64,000 nt of DNA from Chlorobiaceae bacterium (GTDB lineage: Bacteria > Bacteroidota > Chlorobiia > Chlorobiales > Chlorobiaceae). The notes under the pieces are model-generated. The model was given only the letters and a program-made list of their open reading frames with translations, did not search any database and was not told where the DNA came from. The stretch covers positions 1-64,000 of the forward strand of contig JAAXXI010000005.1 in the NCBI GenBank assembly GCA_013334565.1, read 5' to 3'. Positions 45,289-53,994 of the stretch are shown here, in pieces. Within the stretch, counting starts at the first letter, position 1; each line of letters opens with the position of its first letter. The position numbers and the translations under genes are program-made.

Positions 45289-46110
45289 ATGATCTCACAG
45301 CGGGCAAAAATCCAGGAAGCCGTCTCCTACATAAGAAAGAAAACGCAGGATGAATATCCGATCGGTATCGTCCTTGGCACAGGCCTCGGAGCGCTTGCCA
45401 GGGAAATCAAAATCGATCTTTCGCTCGATTACAGCGATATTCCGAACTTCCCGATTTCCACCGTGGAAACCCATCACGGCAAACTGATTTTCGGGACCCT
45501 TTCTGGAAAGAAAGTCGTCGCGATGCAGGGTCGTTTCCATTTTTACGAAGGCTACTCCATGCAGCAGATCGTTTTCCCCGTCAGGGTCATGAAACACCTC
45601 GGCGTGAAAACCCTCGGCATCACCAACGCCTGCGGCGGCCTCAACCCCTCGTTCAGGAAAGGCGATATCATGCTGATTGACGACCATATCAACATGCTGG
45701 GTGGAAACCCGCTGATCGGTCCTAACGACCCTGAAATCGGATCTCGCTTCCCCGACATGTGCGCGCCATATTCTCCCCGCATCCTCGCACTTGCTGAAAA
45801 AGTCGCCCTCGAACACAAAATAAAGGTCCAAAGGGGCGTCTATGTAGCCTTGTCCGGCCCGTGCCTCGAAACCCGCGCGGAATACCGCATGCTGAGGGCT
45901 CTCGGTGCCGATGTCGTCGGCATGTCCACGGTCCCAGAAGTCATCGCCGCAGTCCATCAGGGAACGGAAGTGTTCGGCATGTCCATCATCACCGACGAGT
46001 GTTTCCCCGATTCCCTTCAGCCGGTCAGCATCGAGGAGATCATCGAGGTTTCCAACCATGCCGAACCGAAAATGACCGCAATTTTCAAGTCAGTCGTTGA
46101 AAACCTTTAA
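45289..46110 (+). CDS. Purine nucleoside phosphorylase, trimeric type
   Basis: The 273-residue enzyme belongs to the PNP/MTAP family (family 2), which includes inosine-guanosine phosphorylase and methylthioadenosine phosphorylase. Motifs are LGTGLGALA, VETHHGKLI, MQGRFHFYEGYS, TNACGGLNPSF and GPCLETRAEYRM. The residues after NACGG separate PNP from MTAP, but I cannot assign with certainty. mtnA lies 2.7 kb downstream, past the hipBA cassette, which keeps a methylthioadenosine role open. No promoter was recognised in the 266-base gap before it. Confidence 0.9.
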   Translation: MISQRAKIQEAVSYIRKKTQDEYPIGIVLGTGLGALAREIKIDLSLDYSDIPNFPISTVETHHGKLIFGTLSGKKVVAMQGRFHFYEGYSMQQIVFPVRVMKHLGVKTLGITNACGGLNPSFRKGDIMLIDDHINMLGGNPLIGPNDPEIGSRFPDMCAPYSPRILALAEKVALEHKIKVQRGVYVALSGPCLETRAEYRMLRALGADVVGMSTVPEVIAAVHQGTEVFGMSIITDECFPDSLQPVSIEEIIEVSNHAEPKMTAIFKSVVENL

Positions 46111-46255
46111 TTCCCGAGTGAGACCTATGATCGACGCCATATCACAAAACAGGCATTTCTTCAAATACCTCTTTTTCCTTATTGCGTCTATTAAACACTA
46201 TAAATCAACAACTTAAGCTTTTTTTCCCGGATACTTTCTCCCTTTTTTTATAGAC

Positions 46256-46300
46256 ATTCCCTTTGTTTTGTAACTTTTTTGTGACCGAAACAAAGGGAAT
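46256..46300. promoter_or_regulatory. 13-base inverted repeat after the nucleoside phosphorylase gene
   Basis: ATTCCCTTTGTTT and AAACAAAGGGAAT are perfect inverted copies 19 bases apart. The loop contains TTTTGTAAC (46266) and TTTTGTGAC (46277). It could be a distal terminator or an operator. The two 9-mers recur, inverted, upstream of mtnA. Confidence 0.4.
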
Positions 46301-46936
46301 TCTTTAAACAGGGTGATTATGGGCGTTAACATCAGGAAATGAACATTGACAACTGTCGAGGTTGCCTTTTATGCCCATACCTGCCATAATGATTTCGGCC
46401 GGTTTTCGGTAAAAACCAGGTTACAGGCAAATACTGAAAACCGCAAGGAATAACGAGAAGCCCTCGCTTCAGCAATAGAAAAGGTTCATCAGACTGAAAA
46501 GATCTTGCAGCACGAACCTTCCGGACTTTGTGGACGCAAAGCGAAGTCACCTCGAGCTCAGGACTGCTTTTCCGTAATGACTGACTGTAGAATGAGGCAA
46601 TGCAGTCGAGGGCGAAGCCTCTGAGTTTCCGAGAGATCCTCTATCCTGCTATCATGATGCCACGTCGGAATAATGATCTGTTAACATGCATACAGAACAA
46701 CAAGATTTCAAGTACACATGAAACCAGCCTGCAAGCTGTCAAGTCACTGCATCGGCAAAAGCCGACTTAAGGCAGGCCCGTCGGCAGGCCGGCATAAATG
46801 GGCTGACAGGCAAATTCCTTCCGCTGTAACATCAAGTATGAGAAATTTGACCTTGAAGCAACAATTTGCCATAGTGAATCATATACGCTACATTACAAGG
46901 AAAAATGCCTGAAAATGTAGCACATATGATACAAAA
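46301..46936. other. Gene-free region left of hipBA
   Basis: No gene is supported. The DNA is AT-rich and patchy. It contains the left direct repeat (46554-46625) and a short GC-rich hairpin (GCAGGCCCGTCGGCAGGCC around 46773). The last 80 bases must hold the hipBA promoter. Confidence 0.4.
46554..46625 (+). repeat. ~70-bp imperfect direct repeat, left of hipBA
   Basis: It aligns with 48587-48658 over about 70 bases with roughly three quarters identity; the best core is GAATGAGGCAATGCAGTCGA against GAATGGAGGCAATGCATTCG. The two copies flank the hipBA cassette in the same orientation. Confidence 0.6.
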
Positions 46937-47188
46937 ATGATCGATATGCAGGAAATCGGTGAGTTACTCAGCCATCGGAGAAAAACATTGGGATTGTCAC
47001 AGCAGCAGGTAGCTGGCGCAAATGGAATGAGTCGAGTAACACTGAGCCGTTTTGAAAATGGCAAACTGCCGGAAATCGGCATAAAAAAGGTTATGGCCAT
47101 CTGCGCAACACTCGGGCTTGAGATCACCGTAAAAGATGCGTCAAAACGCCCTACCCTGCAGGAGCTGATAACTGAACGGGAGAAATAA
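46937..47188 (+). CDS. hipB: HipB-type antitoxin, XRE-family repressor
   Basis: The 83-residue protein is a helix-turn-helix regulator (LSHRRKTLGLSQQQVAGANG and MSRVTLSRFENGKLPEIGIK) of the HipB type. It neutralises HipA and represses the operon by binding operators in the promoter. The hipA start is one base after the hipB stop, so translation is coupled. Length is normal. Confidence 0.9.
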   Translation: MIDMQEIGELLSHRRKTLGLSQQQVAGANGMSRVTLSRFENGKLPEIGIKKVMAICATLGLEITVKDASKRPTLQELITEREK

Positions 47189-47189
47189 C

Positions 47190-48428
47190 ATGCTTGATGT
47201 ATGGGTTACTCCTCATGTTGTCGGCTCACTGGATCGCCACTCATTTGAATCCGGTGCTTTTACCTTTGCTTACCGTTCTGCAATTCAGCCCGGTGAGGAA
47301 GTCTCGCTGACGATGCCATGGTCACTGGAAAGTTATCGGTACCAAAACGGATTACATCCGGTTTTTCAGATGAATCTTCCCGAGGGCAGACTGCGGGAGT
47401 CAATTGAACTGTCATTCAGAAAGCGTGTCAAGGGTTTTGATATGCTATCCTTACTTGAGGTTGTCGGACGTTCACAGATCGGCCGGTTGCGTTTCGCCAA
47501 CGATCCGGCGGTGATCGATCAGGTTCCTTTACAAAGTGTTTCGGAACTGGTTGCCTATGACGGGGCAGAAGACCTGTTGATCGATCTTCTGGAGCGTTTT
47601 TCTATGGTTTCAGGTGTCTCCGGAGTGCAACCGAAGGTGCTGATCAGGGACGACGAATATGAAGAAGTCGAAACGCACACACTGGATCAGTCTCGTGTTA
47701 CGATGAAAGGAGCCACGCATATCGTCAAGGGCTGGAGCCGCAATGAATATCCGCATCTGGCAGCCAACGAGTTTTTCTGCATGAATGCTGCCCGCCGAAG
47801 CGGACTGGAAGTACCGCAATTCACTCTTTCGGAAAACAACCAGTTTCTTGTTGTCAAGAGGTTTGATTTGGCAGAAGACGGGCAATATCTCGGGTTTGAG
47901 GATTTCTGTTCCCTTAATGGTATCGGTACGGCAGAGAAGTATGACGGAAGCTATGAGAAACTGGCCAAACGGATTCGCCAGTTTGTTTCTCCTGAACTTC
48001 AGGCCTCTGCCCTGGAGGTTTACTTCCGATCACTCTCTCTTTCCTGCATCGTGAGGAATGGCGATGCCCATCTCAAAAATTTCGGGGTGCTCTACACGGC
48101 ATCAAACAAAACAGTGCGCCTTGCTCCAACTTTCGATATCGTCTCAACAACAGCATACATCAGAAGGGATTCTCTGGCGCTTACTCTGGACGGCAGCAAG
48201 CGCTTTCCGACCGCAAAGAAACTCATTGCATTCGCAAAAATGCACTGTAATCTTCAGCCGGCAAAAGCAAAGCTCATTATCGAAGAGGTTGCCGATGCTG
48301 TAACTGAAACCGCTGCAGGCTTGCGTCGGCATACTCTCGACTTTCCTGACTTCAAGCAGGTTGGTGAGGCGATGCTCAGTGAGTGGAACGAAGGTCTCTG
48401 CGCTGTTGGGAGAAATAGAGGAGAATGA
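47190..48428 (+). CDS. hipA: HipA-type serine/threonine kinase toxin
   Basis: The 412-residue protein is a HipA-family kinase. The N-terminal domain (about 1-100) is followed by SGVQPKVLI with the ATP-loop serine, THIVKGW with the ATP-binding lysine, the catalytic loop NGDAHLKNFG and the metal-binding DIVST. Characterised HipA proteins phosphorylate aminoacyl-tRNA synthetases and cause dormancy. All key residues are present, so the toxin looks active. Base composition is less GC-rich than its neighbours, in keeping with recent transfer. Confidence 0.92.
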   Translation: MLDVWVTPHVVGSLDRHSFESGAFTFAYRSAIQPGEEVSLTMPWSLESYRYQNGLHPVFQMNLPEGRLRESIELSFRKRVKGFDMLSLLEVVGRSQIGRLRFANDPAVIDQVPLQSVSELVAYDGAEDLLIDLLERFSMVSGVSGVQPKVLIRDDEYEEVETHTLDQSRVTMKGATHIVKGWSRNEYPHLAANEFFCMNAARRSGLEVPQFTLSENNQFLVVKRFDLAEDGQYLGFEDFCSLNGIGTAEKYDGSYEKLAKRIRQFVSPELQASALEVYFRSLSLSCIVRNGDAHLKNFGVLYTASNKTVRLAPTFDIVSTTAYIRRDSLALTLDGSKRFPTAKKLIAFAKMHCNLQPAKAKLIIEEVADAVTETAAGLRRHTLDFPDFKQVGEAMLSEWNEGLCAVGRNRGE

Positions 48429-48512
48429 ACAAATCCGACCTGATCAGGGAGCTTCTTTTCTACAAGGCAACAAGTATATCAATCCTGTTCACTCCCCGTC
48501 ATAAAAACGGAA

Positions 48513-48531
48513 GCCCGGTACTGAACCGGGC
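48513..48531 (+). terminator. Hairpin after hipA
   Basis: GCCCGGT and ACCGGGC pair around ACTGA, 84 bases after the hipA stop. There is no T-run, so it is a weak terminator candidate. Confidence 0.35.
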
Positions 48532-48586
48532 CGGCATTGCGGTCAGTTAAGCACCTTGATACTGAGCCCTGCGCTGAACGGGTTAC

Positions 48587-48658
48587 GAGCCCTGGACGGC
48601 CTTTCCTGAAAGACAGTCATGGAATGGAGGCAATGCATTCGAGGGTGAAACCTGTGAT
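48587..48658 (+). repeat. ~70-bp imperfect direct repeat, right of hipBA
   Basis: This is the partner of 46554-46625. The start GAGCCCTGGACGGCCTTTCC corresponds to GAGCTCAGGACTGCTTTTCC on the left. The two may be target duplications that have drifted, or two copies of an older dispersed repeat used for recombination. Confidence 0.6.
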
Positions 48659-48740
48659 TACGTGTTGAAAAAAGACTTGCTTGAACGCAAAGGGCAAGTT
48701 CCCGGCGTTTTTTATTACCTCCAAAAAGTGAAGATTGATT

Positions 48741-48796
48741 ATTTTGTGTCACAAAATCCACTCGTTACAAAAGCTGTTTTACATAGTCTTTGTAAC
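48741..48796. promoter_or_regulatory. Double palindrome upstream of mtnA
   Basis: ATTTTGTGTCACAAAAT (48741-48757) is a perfect palindrome around a central T. Next to it GTTACAAA (48764-48771) and TTTGTAAC (48789-48796) form a perfect inverted pair. TATAAT occurs at 48818. The minus strand carries TTTTGTAAC and TTTTGTGAC in the same order as 46266-46285. A repressor or activator site for mtnA is likely. Confidence 0.5.
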
Positions 48797-48844
48797 CAAC
48801 CTGTAACACAAAGACCGTATAATCCAATAAAATCAGCACATCAT

Positions 48845-49909
48845 ATGATCGACGCAATTTCGTTCACCGACAATACCTTTACCTACCTCGACCAGCGTTA
48901 TCTGCCGCTCAGGGAAGAGTACATATCGACGAGGGACCACCTGCAGGCCATCGAAGCCATCAAAACGCTCGCCGTCAGAGGGGCCCCGCTTATCGGCGCA
49001 TCGGCCGGTTATACCGTCGTACTCGGCATCAAAGAATACAAGGGCGACAAGGCAGGGTTTCCGGAATATTTCAAAAACCTGATCGCCGAGGTAAACGCCT
49101 CGCGTCCTACTGCCGTGAACCTTTTCTTCGCCACGAAGAAAATGGTCGCCGTCTATGAGGCCAACTACGAAGCCGATTCCCTCGAAACGCTCTTTTCGAA
49201 GATGACCGACGAGGCCCATAAAATTTACAATGATGAGGTCGAAAACTGCGATCGCATCGCCCGCCACGGCGTCGAACTGATCAAGCGGGACTTCGCCGAC
49301 GTGCTGAAAACCCGCAAGCTCAACGTCCTGACCCACTGCAATACGGGAACGCTCGCCTGCTGCGGCATCGGCACGGCGCTCGGCGTGATCCGGCTCGCAT
49401 GGAAGGAGGGCCTGATCGAGCGGGTGATCACATCGGAAAGCCGTCCGCTCCTGCAGGGCCTGCGCCTGACCGCCTGGGAACTGGAGCATGACGGCATTCC
49501 GTTCGCCTCCATCTCCGACTCTTCATCAGCCATCCTGATGCAGCGCGGCATGATCGACTTCGCAGTAACCGGCGCCGACCGCATAACGGCCAACGGCGAC
49601 ACGGCCAACAAAATCGGCACCTACGCGCACGCAATCAGCGCCCGTCACCACGGCATTCCGTTCTATATCGCCGCTCCGATCTCGACCATCGATATCACGA
49701 TGTCCGAAGGTTCGCAGATACCCATCGAAGAGCGTAACGCCGACGAGCTGCGCCAGATCTTCGGCAACCAGGTAGCCACGCCGACCACCCCGGTGGTGAA
49801 CTATGCATTCGATGTTACGCCCGGCACGCTGATTCGCGGCATCATCACCGAAAAAGAAGCGGTCGTGGGAGATTACCTCAACGGACTGAAACAGCTCTTC
49901 CAGGATTGA
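48845..49909 (+). CDS. mtnA: Methylthioribose-1-phosphate isomerase
   Basis: MtnA converts 5-methylthioribose-1-phosphate to the ribulose form in methionine salvage. The 354-residue product has the start FTDNTFTYLDQRYLPLREEY, AVRGAPLIGASAGY, LTHCNTGTLACCG with the catalytic cysteine, and TGADRI with the catalytic aspartate. An upstream frame from 48662 is not needed; ATG 48845 gives the family length. A second family of eIF2B-like proteins is excluded by the catalytic pair. Confidence 0.95.
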   Translation: MIDAISFTDNTFTYLDQRYLPLREEYISTRDHLQAIEAIKTLAVRGAPLIGASAGYTVVLGIKEYKGDKAGFPEYFKNLIAEVNASRPTAVNLFFATKKMVAVYEANYEADSLETLFSKMTDEAHKIYNDEVENCDRIARHGVELIKRDFADVLKTRKLNVLTHCNTGTLACCGIGTALGVIRLAWKEGLIERVITSESRPLLQGLRLTAWELEHDGIPFASISDSSSAILMQRGMIDFAVTGADRITANGDTANKIGTYAHAISARHHGIPFYIAAPISTIDITMSEGSQIPIEERNADELRQIFGNQVATPTTPVVNYAFDVTPGTLIRGIITEKEAVVGDYLNGLKQLFQD

Positions 49910-49930
49910 GCGCTTCCAGTCCACTATGAC

Positions 49931-49977
49931 AAAAAATGAAAAAACCGGGCATAAAAAGTCCGGTTTTTTCATTTTTT
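49931..49977 (+). terminator. Rho-independent terminator after mtnA
   Basis: AATGAAAAAACCGG and CCGGTTTTTTCATT pair around an 11-base loop and end in TTTTT. It lies 22 bases after the stop. Confidence 0.9.
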
Positions 49978-50091
49978 TCTTCCATGGAAATCAATTTGTG
50001 TGTAACTTGATAACTATATAAACAGACGGTGCCTTAGTGCATTTCATGTTCTTTTTTTCTTTCAATCGCCAAACAAGATATGGAGGAAAGC

Positions 50092-51483
50092 ATGAGCGAA
50101 GCTGGGTACGACTACAAGGTAGTGCGGGGATTCACCTACTCGGCGCTATTCTGGCTGGTCATCGGATTGGTCGTAGGACTCTGGATTGCGTTCGAGATGT
50201 TCAATCCGGCACTTAACCTCACCCCCTGGCTCAGTTTCGGCCGCCTCAGGGTGGTGCACACCAACGGACTCGGCCTCGGGTTCGGTCTTGCCGGGATTTT
50301 CGCGACAGCCTACTACATGCTGCAGCGCCTCACCAGGACACCGCTCCCCTTTCCCGGTCTCGCGAAAGCCCATCTCTACCTTTTCAATGCTGCCATAGCG
50401 CTCGCGGCCGTGAGCCTGTTCGCCGGCATGAATACGACCAAGGAATATGCCGAACTTGAATGGCCGCTCGATATCGGTGTCGTGATCCTCTGGGTCATGT
50501 TCGCCGTGAACGTCTTCGCCATCCTCATCAAGAGGAAGGAAAAACAGATGTATATCTCGCTCTGGTACATCATAGCCATGACCGTCACCATAGCGGTGCT
50601 GTACATCGTCAACAACCTCGAAATCCCCGTTACGCTTTTCAAGTCCTATAGCGTCTATGCAGGTGCGAACGATGCCAACGTCGAGTGGTGGTACGGCCAC
50701 AACATCGTCGGGTTCATCTTTACCGTCCCTGTTCTCGCGATGTTCTATTACTTCCTCCCGAAAGCGACGGGCCTTCCCATCTACAGCCACAGGCTGTCCA
50801 TCGTATCCTTCTGGGCGCTCATCTTCGCATACCTCTGGACCGGTGCCCACCACCTGATGCTCACTCCGCTGCCCGAGTGGATCCAGACGGTGGCCATCGC
50901 ATTCAGCATCTTCCTCATAGCTCCTTCCTGGGGATCGGTCGTGAACGGTTACTACACGCTCCAGGGAAACTGGGACCAGATGCGCACGAACTATCTCGTC
51001 AAGTTTTTCATCGTGGGCATAACCTTCTACGGCCTGCAGACCATACAGGGACCGACGCAGGGATTGCGCACCCTCAACGCATTCTTCCATTATACCGACT
51101 GGGTAGTCGGACACGTGCACATGGGCACGATGGGATGGGTTGCCATGACTATCTCGGCATCGTTTTATTACATGATCCCGCAAATCTGCCGTACCAAACT
51201 TTACAGCATCAAGCTTGCCAACGTCCACTTCTGGCTCATCCTTGTCGGCCAGCTGACCTGGACCGTCACCATGTGGATCGGAGGCATCCAGCAGGGGGCT
51301 ATGTGGAAAGCCACGAATCCGGACGGGTCGCTGATGTACAGTTTCCTTGATGGCCTTGTATCGCTTTACCCGTATTACAGGCTGCGGTTCGTTGCCGGCA
51401 TCATCTATTTCATAGGCATACTGGTGTTTGCCTGGAATATTTTCATGACGACAAGGCAACAGCCTGTCGAAGCTGAAGTATAA
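50092..51483 (+). CDS. ccoN: cbb3-type cytochrome c oxidase subunit I
   Basis: The 463-residue membrane protein is the catalytic subunit with heme b, heme b3 and CuB. Ligand motifs visible are VVHTNG (heme b), WWYGHNIVGF (CuB His), TGAHHLML (CuB His pair) and HYTDWVVGHVHMG (heme b3 and b). The ribosome site GGAGG at 50083-50087 lies six bases before ATG 50092, which makes the in-frame ATG at 50080 too early. cbb3 oxidases have high oxygen affinity and pump protons. Confidence 0.95.
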   Translation: MSEAGYDYKVVRGFTYSALFWLVIGLVVGLWIAFEMFNPALNLTPWLSFGRLRVVHTNGLGLGFGLAGIFATAYYMLQRLTRTPLPFPGLAKAHLYLFNAAIALAAVSLFAGMNTTKEYAELEWPLDIGVVILWVMFAVNVFAILIKRKEKQMYISLWYIIAMTVTIAVLYIVNNLEIPVTLFKSYSVYAGANDANVEWWYGHNIVGFIFTVPVLAMFYYFLPKATGLPIYSHRLSIVSFWALIFAYLWTGAHHLMLTPLPEWIQTVAIAFSIFLIAPSWGSVVNGYYTLQGNWDQMRTNYLVKFFIVGITFYGLQTIQGPTQGLRTLNAFFHYTDWVVGHVHMGTMGWVAMTISASFYYMIPQICRTKLYSIKLANVHFWLILVGQLTWTVTMWIGGIQQGAMWKATNPDGSLMYSFLDGLVSLYPYYRLRFVAGIIYFIGILVFAWNIFMTTRQQPVEAEV

Positions 51484-51513
51484 ACGACAAACCCGCAAAC
51501 AGGAGCTGCAATC

Positions 51514-52185
51514 ATGGGTATCAATTCCAAACCGGTTGTTTTCGCTGTCTTGTCGGCAGCAGTGATTCTTGTCGGAACCGTCGTTACCGTCTTCGTCCCC
51601 CTGTTCATGCCCTCTACCCAGCCGGCAAGCCCTTACGTCAAACCTTATACAGCCGTCGAGCTTGAAGGTCGGGATATCTATATGAGGGAAGGGTGCAACA
51701 ACTGCCACACCCAGACTGTCCGCCCCCTGAGGACCGAAGTGCTTCGTTACGGCGAATATTCCAAACCCGAAGAGTTCGCCTACGACAGGCCGTTCCTCTG
51801 GGGCTCGCGCAGGACCGGGCCCGATCTTGCAAGGATCGGCGGCAAATACCCCGATTCATGGCACTACAGCCACATGGAAAGCCCGCAACGCCTGTTCCAG
51901 AAATCCAACATGCCCCCCTACGGATGGATGGCAATGAACAGGCTCGATATTTCGAACTCCTTCAGGAAAACATCGATCCTGAAATACGGCTATTCTGAAA
52001 GTGACGTAAAGAACCAGATCGACGAATACAGGGCGACGGTGACATCCGACAGCTACCCTTCGAAAGAAAGCCGTGACAAGATCACGCCTCCCGAGCTTCG
52101 GAAAGATCTCACCGAAATGGACGCCATGGTCGCCTACCTGCAGAAACTTGGGCGCGATGTGAAAAACATGGAGGCTGCAAAGTGA
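51514..52185 (+). CDS. ccoO: cbb3 oxidase subunit II, monoheme cytochrome c
   Basis: The 223-residue protein has one N-terminal anchor helix (about 8-30) and a periplasmic cytochrome c domain with CNNCH near residue 61 and the methionine ligand in KSNMPPYGW. It passes electrons from CcoP to CcoN. GGAG precedes the ATG. The stop overlaps the ccoQ start. Confidence 0.95.
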   Translation: MGINSKPVVFAVLSAAVILVGTVVTVFVPLFMPSTQPASPYVKPYTAVELEGRDIYMREGCNNCHTQTVRPLRTEVLRYGEYSKPEEFAYDRPFLWGSRRTGPDLARIGGKYPDSWHYSHMESPQRLFQKSNMPPYGWMAMNRLDISNSFRKTSILKYGYSESDVKNQIDEYRATVTSDSYPSKESRDKITPPELRKDLTEMDAMVAYLQKLGRDVKNMEAAK

Positions 52186-52325
52186 ATTTCTCCGCATGGG
52201 CATACGTTGTCTTCACGGTTCTTCTTGCACTGGTGATGCTGGGAATCATCATTTATTACTACAATCCCCGCAGAAAACAGGAAGTTGAGAAACCAAAGCA
52301 GAGAATGCTCGATGAAGACGAATGA
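52182..52325 (+). CDS. ccoQ: cbb3 oxidase small subunit CcoQ
   Basis: This 47-residue product is easy to miss. A GTG at 52182 overlaps the ccoO stop and is preceded by GGAGG eight bases before. The protein begins VNFSAWAYVVFTVLLALVML, a single transmembrane helix, then a charged tail ending DEDE. Position between ccoO and ccoP, size and topology are those of CcoQ, which stabilises the complex. Confidence 0.85.
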   Translation: MNFSAWAYVVFTVLLALVMLGIIIYYYNPRRKQEVEKPKQRMLDEDE

Positions 52326-52378
52326 ACGGCATGACCGGAACTCATAAAACTTTCGCCATCAATCAACAGGAGACTGAT

Positions 52379-52837
52379 ATGAACGACACTCCGGAAATCC
52401 AGGAGGGGCACAACAGTATACCGAAAGGCTGGCTTGTTTTCTTTTTTGCCGCCATTGTCTTCGTGATCTGGTATGTGGTTTCCTACACGCCCGCAATATC
52501 GGGATGGTCTTTCTACAAGAAATATGAGCAGGAGATGGCGGCGGCGGCGAAAAACGAAGCGGCGAAACCTGCCGGCAGTTATGCCGGAAACGAGAATGCC
52601 ATCGGCGAGGGCAAGGAAATTTTTGCGGCCAACTGTGCCGCCTGCCACAATGCCGACGCTTCGGGCGGCATCGGACCGAACCTCACCGCTGCGCTCAAAT
52701 ACGGATCAGCAGAGAAAGATCTTGTCGAATCCGTTTCAAAAGGCAGGCCGAACGGTATGCCGGGGTTCCTTCCGCAACTTGGTCAGGACAGGATCGGCAA
52801 GGTAGTTGCATTCCTTGAAAAGCTGAGGAATAAATAA
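52379..52837 (+). CDS. ccoP: cbb3 oxidase subunit III, monoheme form
   Basis: The 152-residue product has a transmembrane helix (about 20-40, WLVFFFAAIVFVIWYVVSYT) and a single cytochrome c domain with CAACH and the methionine in NGMPGF. Most CcoP proteins have two heme c groups; this has only one. The ATG at 52379 is preceded by AGGAG at a good distance, so it is preferred over an ATG at 52322 that overlaps the ccoQ stop. Confidence 0.9.
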   Translation: MNDTPEIQEGHNSIPKGWLVFFFAAIVFVIWYVVSYTPAISGWSFYKKYEQEMAAAAKNEAAKPAGSYAGNENAIGEGKEIFAANCAACHNADASGGIGPNLTAALKYGSAEKDLVESVSKGRPNGMPGFLPQLGQDRIGKVVAFLEKLRNK

Positions 52838-52890
52838 ATCAGGAGGTTCAATGCCGTTTCACTCCATACATCAAAACCGGACCCGACATC

Positions 52891-53994
52891 GTGTGGAAGA
52901 AGTACCGGACCGCAGTTGAAATCTTTCAGGCAGTGCTCCTCAGCGGCCTGCCTTTTCTTTCGATCAATGGACAGAGCGCCCTGCGGTTCGATATCGCCGA
53001 GCTCAAGCTCTATTTTTTCGGGACCGTGATCTGGATCAGGGAGTTTTACCTGATCCTTGCCGTCACCCTGTTTTTCCTGCTGTTCATCACTTTCGTCACT
53101 GCGGTATTCGGCAGGATATGGTGCGGATGGCTCTGCCCCCAGACGGTACTGCTCGACCTGAGCGATATCATCGCGAAACGGTTCGGGCGCAACATACGCA
53201 AAACGGCCCAGAAAGTCCTGCTGTTCCCCTTTTCAGCACTTGTCTCGTTCGCGCTCATTTCCTATTTCATCCCACCCTCTGAAACAGTTCACCGCCTCTT
53301 CGTTTCACCGCTCGTCACGGGATTCTTCATCGTCCTCCTGGTGTCGGTCTACTTCGAGCTCACTATTCTCGGCAGGAGGTTCTGCACCTCGATCTGCCCT
53401 TACTCCATGCTCCAGAACGTCCTTTTCGACAAGGATACCGTCGTCATAGAGTACGACGTTTCGCGTGACGACACCTGCATGAAATGCGACGAATGCGTAA
53501 GGGTTTGCCCGGTGGGTATTGACATCAAGAAAGGGTTGAGCACCAGCTGCATCGCCTGCGCGGAATGCATCGATGTCTGCCGCGCCATCAGCGGAAAAAG
53601 GGGAATGCCGCCCTTCCCTGATTACAAGGGGAACGTGCTCCGACCGAAAACCTTCCTGATGGGAGGCATCACTGCCGCTTCTGCCGCAATACTGCTGTTC
53701 CTTGTCCTGGGCCGACCCCTGTTCGACTTCATGGTCACCAGGGATTCTGACCCGCTTCCACCGGGACTGAACCGCTACTCGTACACGGTCTATAACAACA
53801 GCCCGAAAACCATCGCGCTCGAACTCTCTTCACCGGACCCGGTTACCATCATCGGCGAGCGCTCGCTGCAGGTGAAACCATTTGCGGCCATCCACGGTAA
53901 AATCTTGCTGAAAACGACCGGGAAACCCGACAGGGTAACCATCACCCTTTCCGGCGAAAACATTTCAATCAACAGGGAAACCGGTTTCCTATGA
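52891..53994 (+). CDS. ccoG: Cytochrome oxidase accessory protein CcoG
   Basis: The 367-residue membrane ferredoxin is a copper-handling assembly factor for cbb3 oxidase. It has five or so helices, WCGWLCPQTV, two 4Fe-4S motifs (CDECVRVCPVGI and CIACAECIDVC) and a periplasmic Ig-like C-terminal domain. The GTG at 52891 gives VWKKYRT, matching where the family begins. An AGGAGG site points to an ATG at 52851 in another frame that encodes only 22 codons and overlaps this start. A frameshift or a coupling leader is possible. Confidence 0.92.
   Translation: MWKKYRTAVEIFQAVLLSGLPFLSINGQSALRFDIAELKLYFFGTVIWIREFYLILAVTLFFLLFITFVTAVFGRIWCGWLCPQTVLLDLSDIIAKRFGRNIRKTAQKVLLFPFSALVSFALISYFIPPSETVHRLFVSPLVTGFFIVLLVSVYFELTILGRRFCTSICPYSMLQNVLFDKDTVVIEYDVSRDDTCMKCDECVRVCPVGIDIKKGLSTSCIACAECIDVCRAISGKRGMPPFPDYKGNVLRPKTFLMGGITAASAAILLFLVLGRPLFDFMVTRDSDPLPPGLNRYSYTVYNNSPKTIALELSSPDPVTIIGERSLQVKPFAAIHGKILLKTTGKPDRVTITLSGENISINRETGFL

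Noticed and set aside
46332..46550. A 72-codon minus-strand frame left of hipBA
   Set aside because: It overlaps the region before the direct repeat, has no ribosome site and no recognisable protein features.
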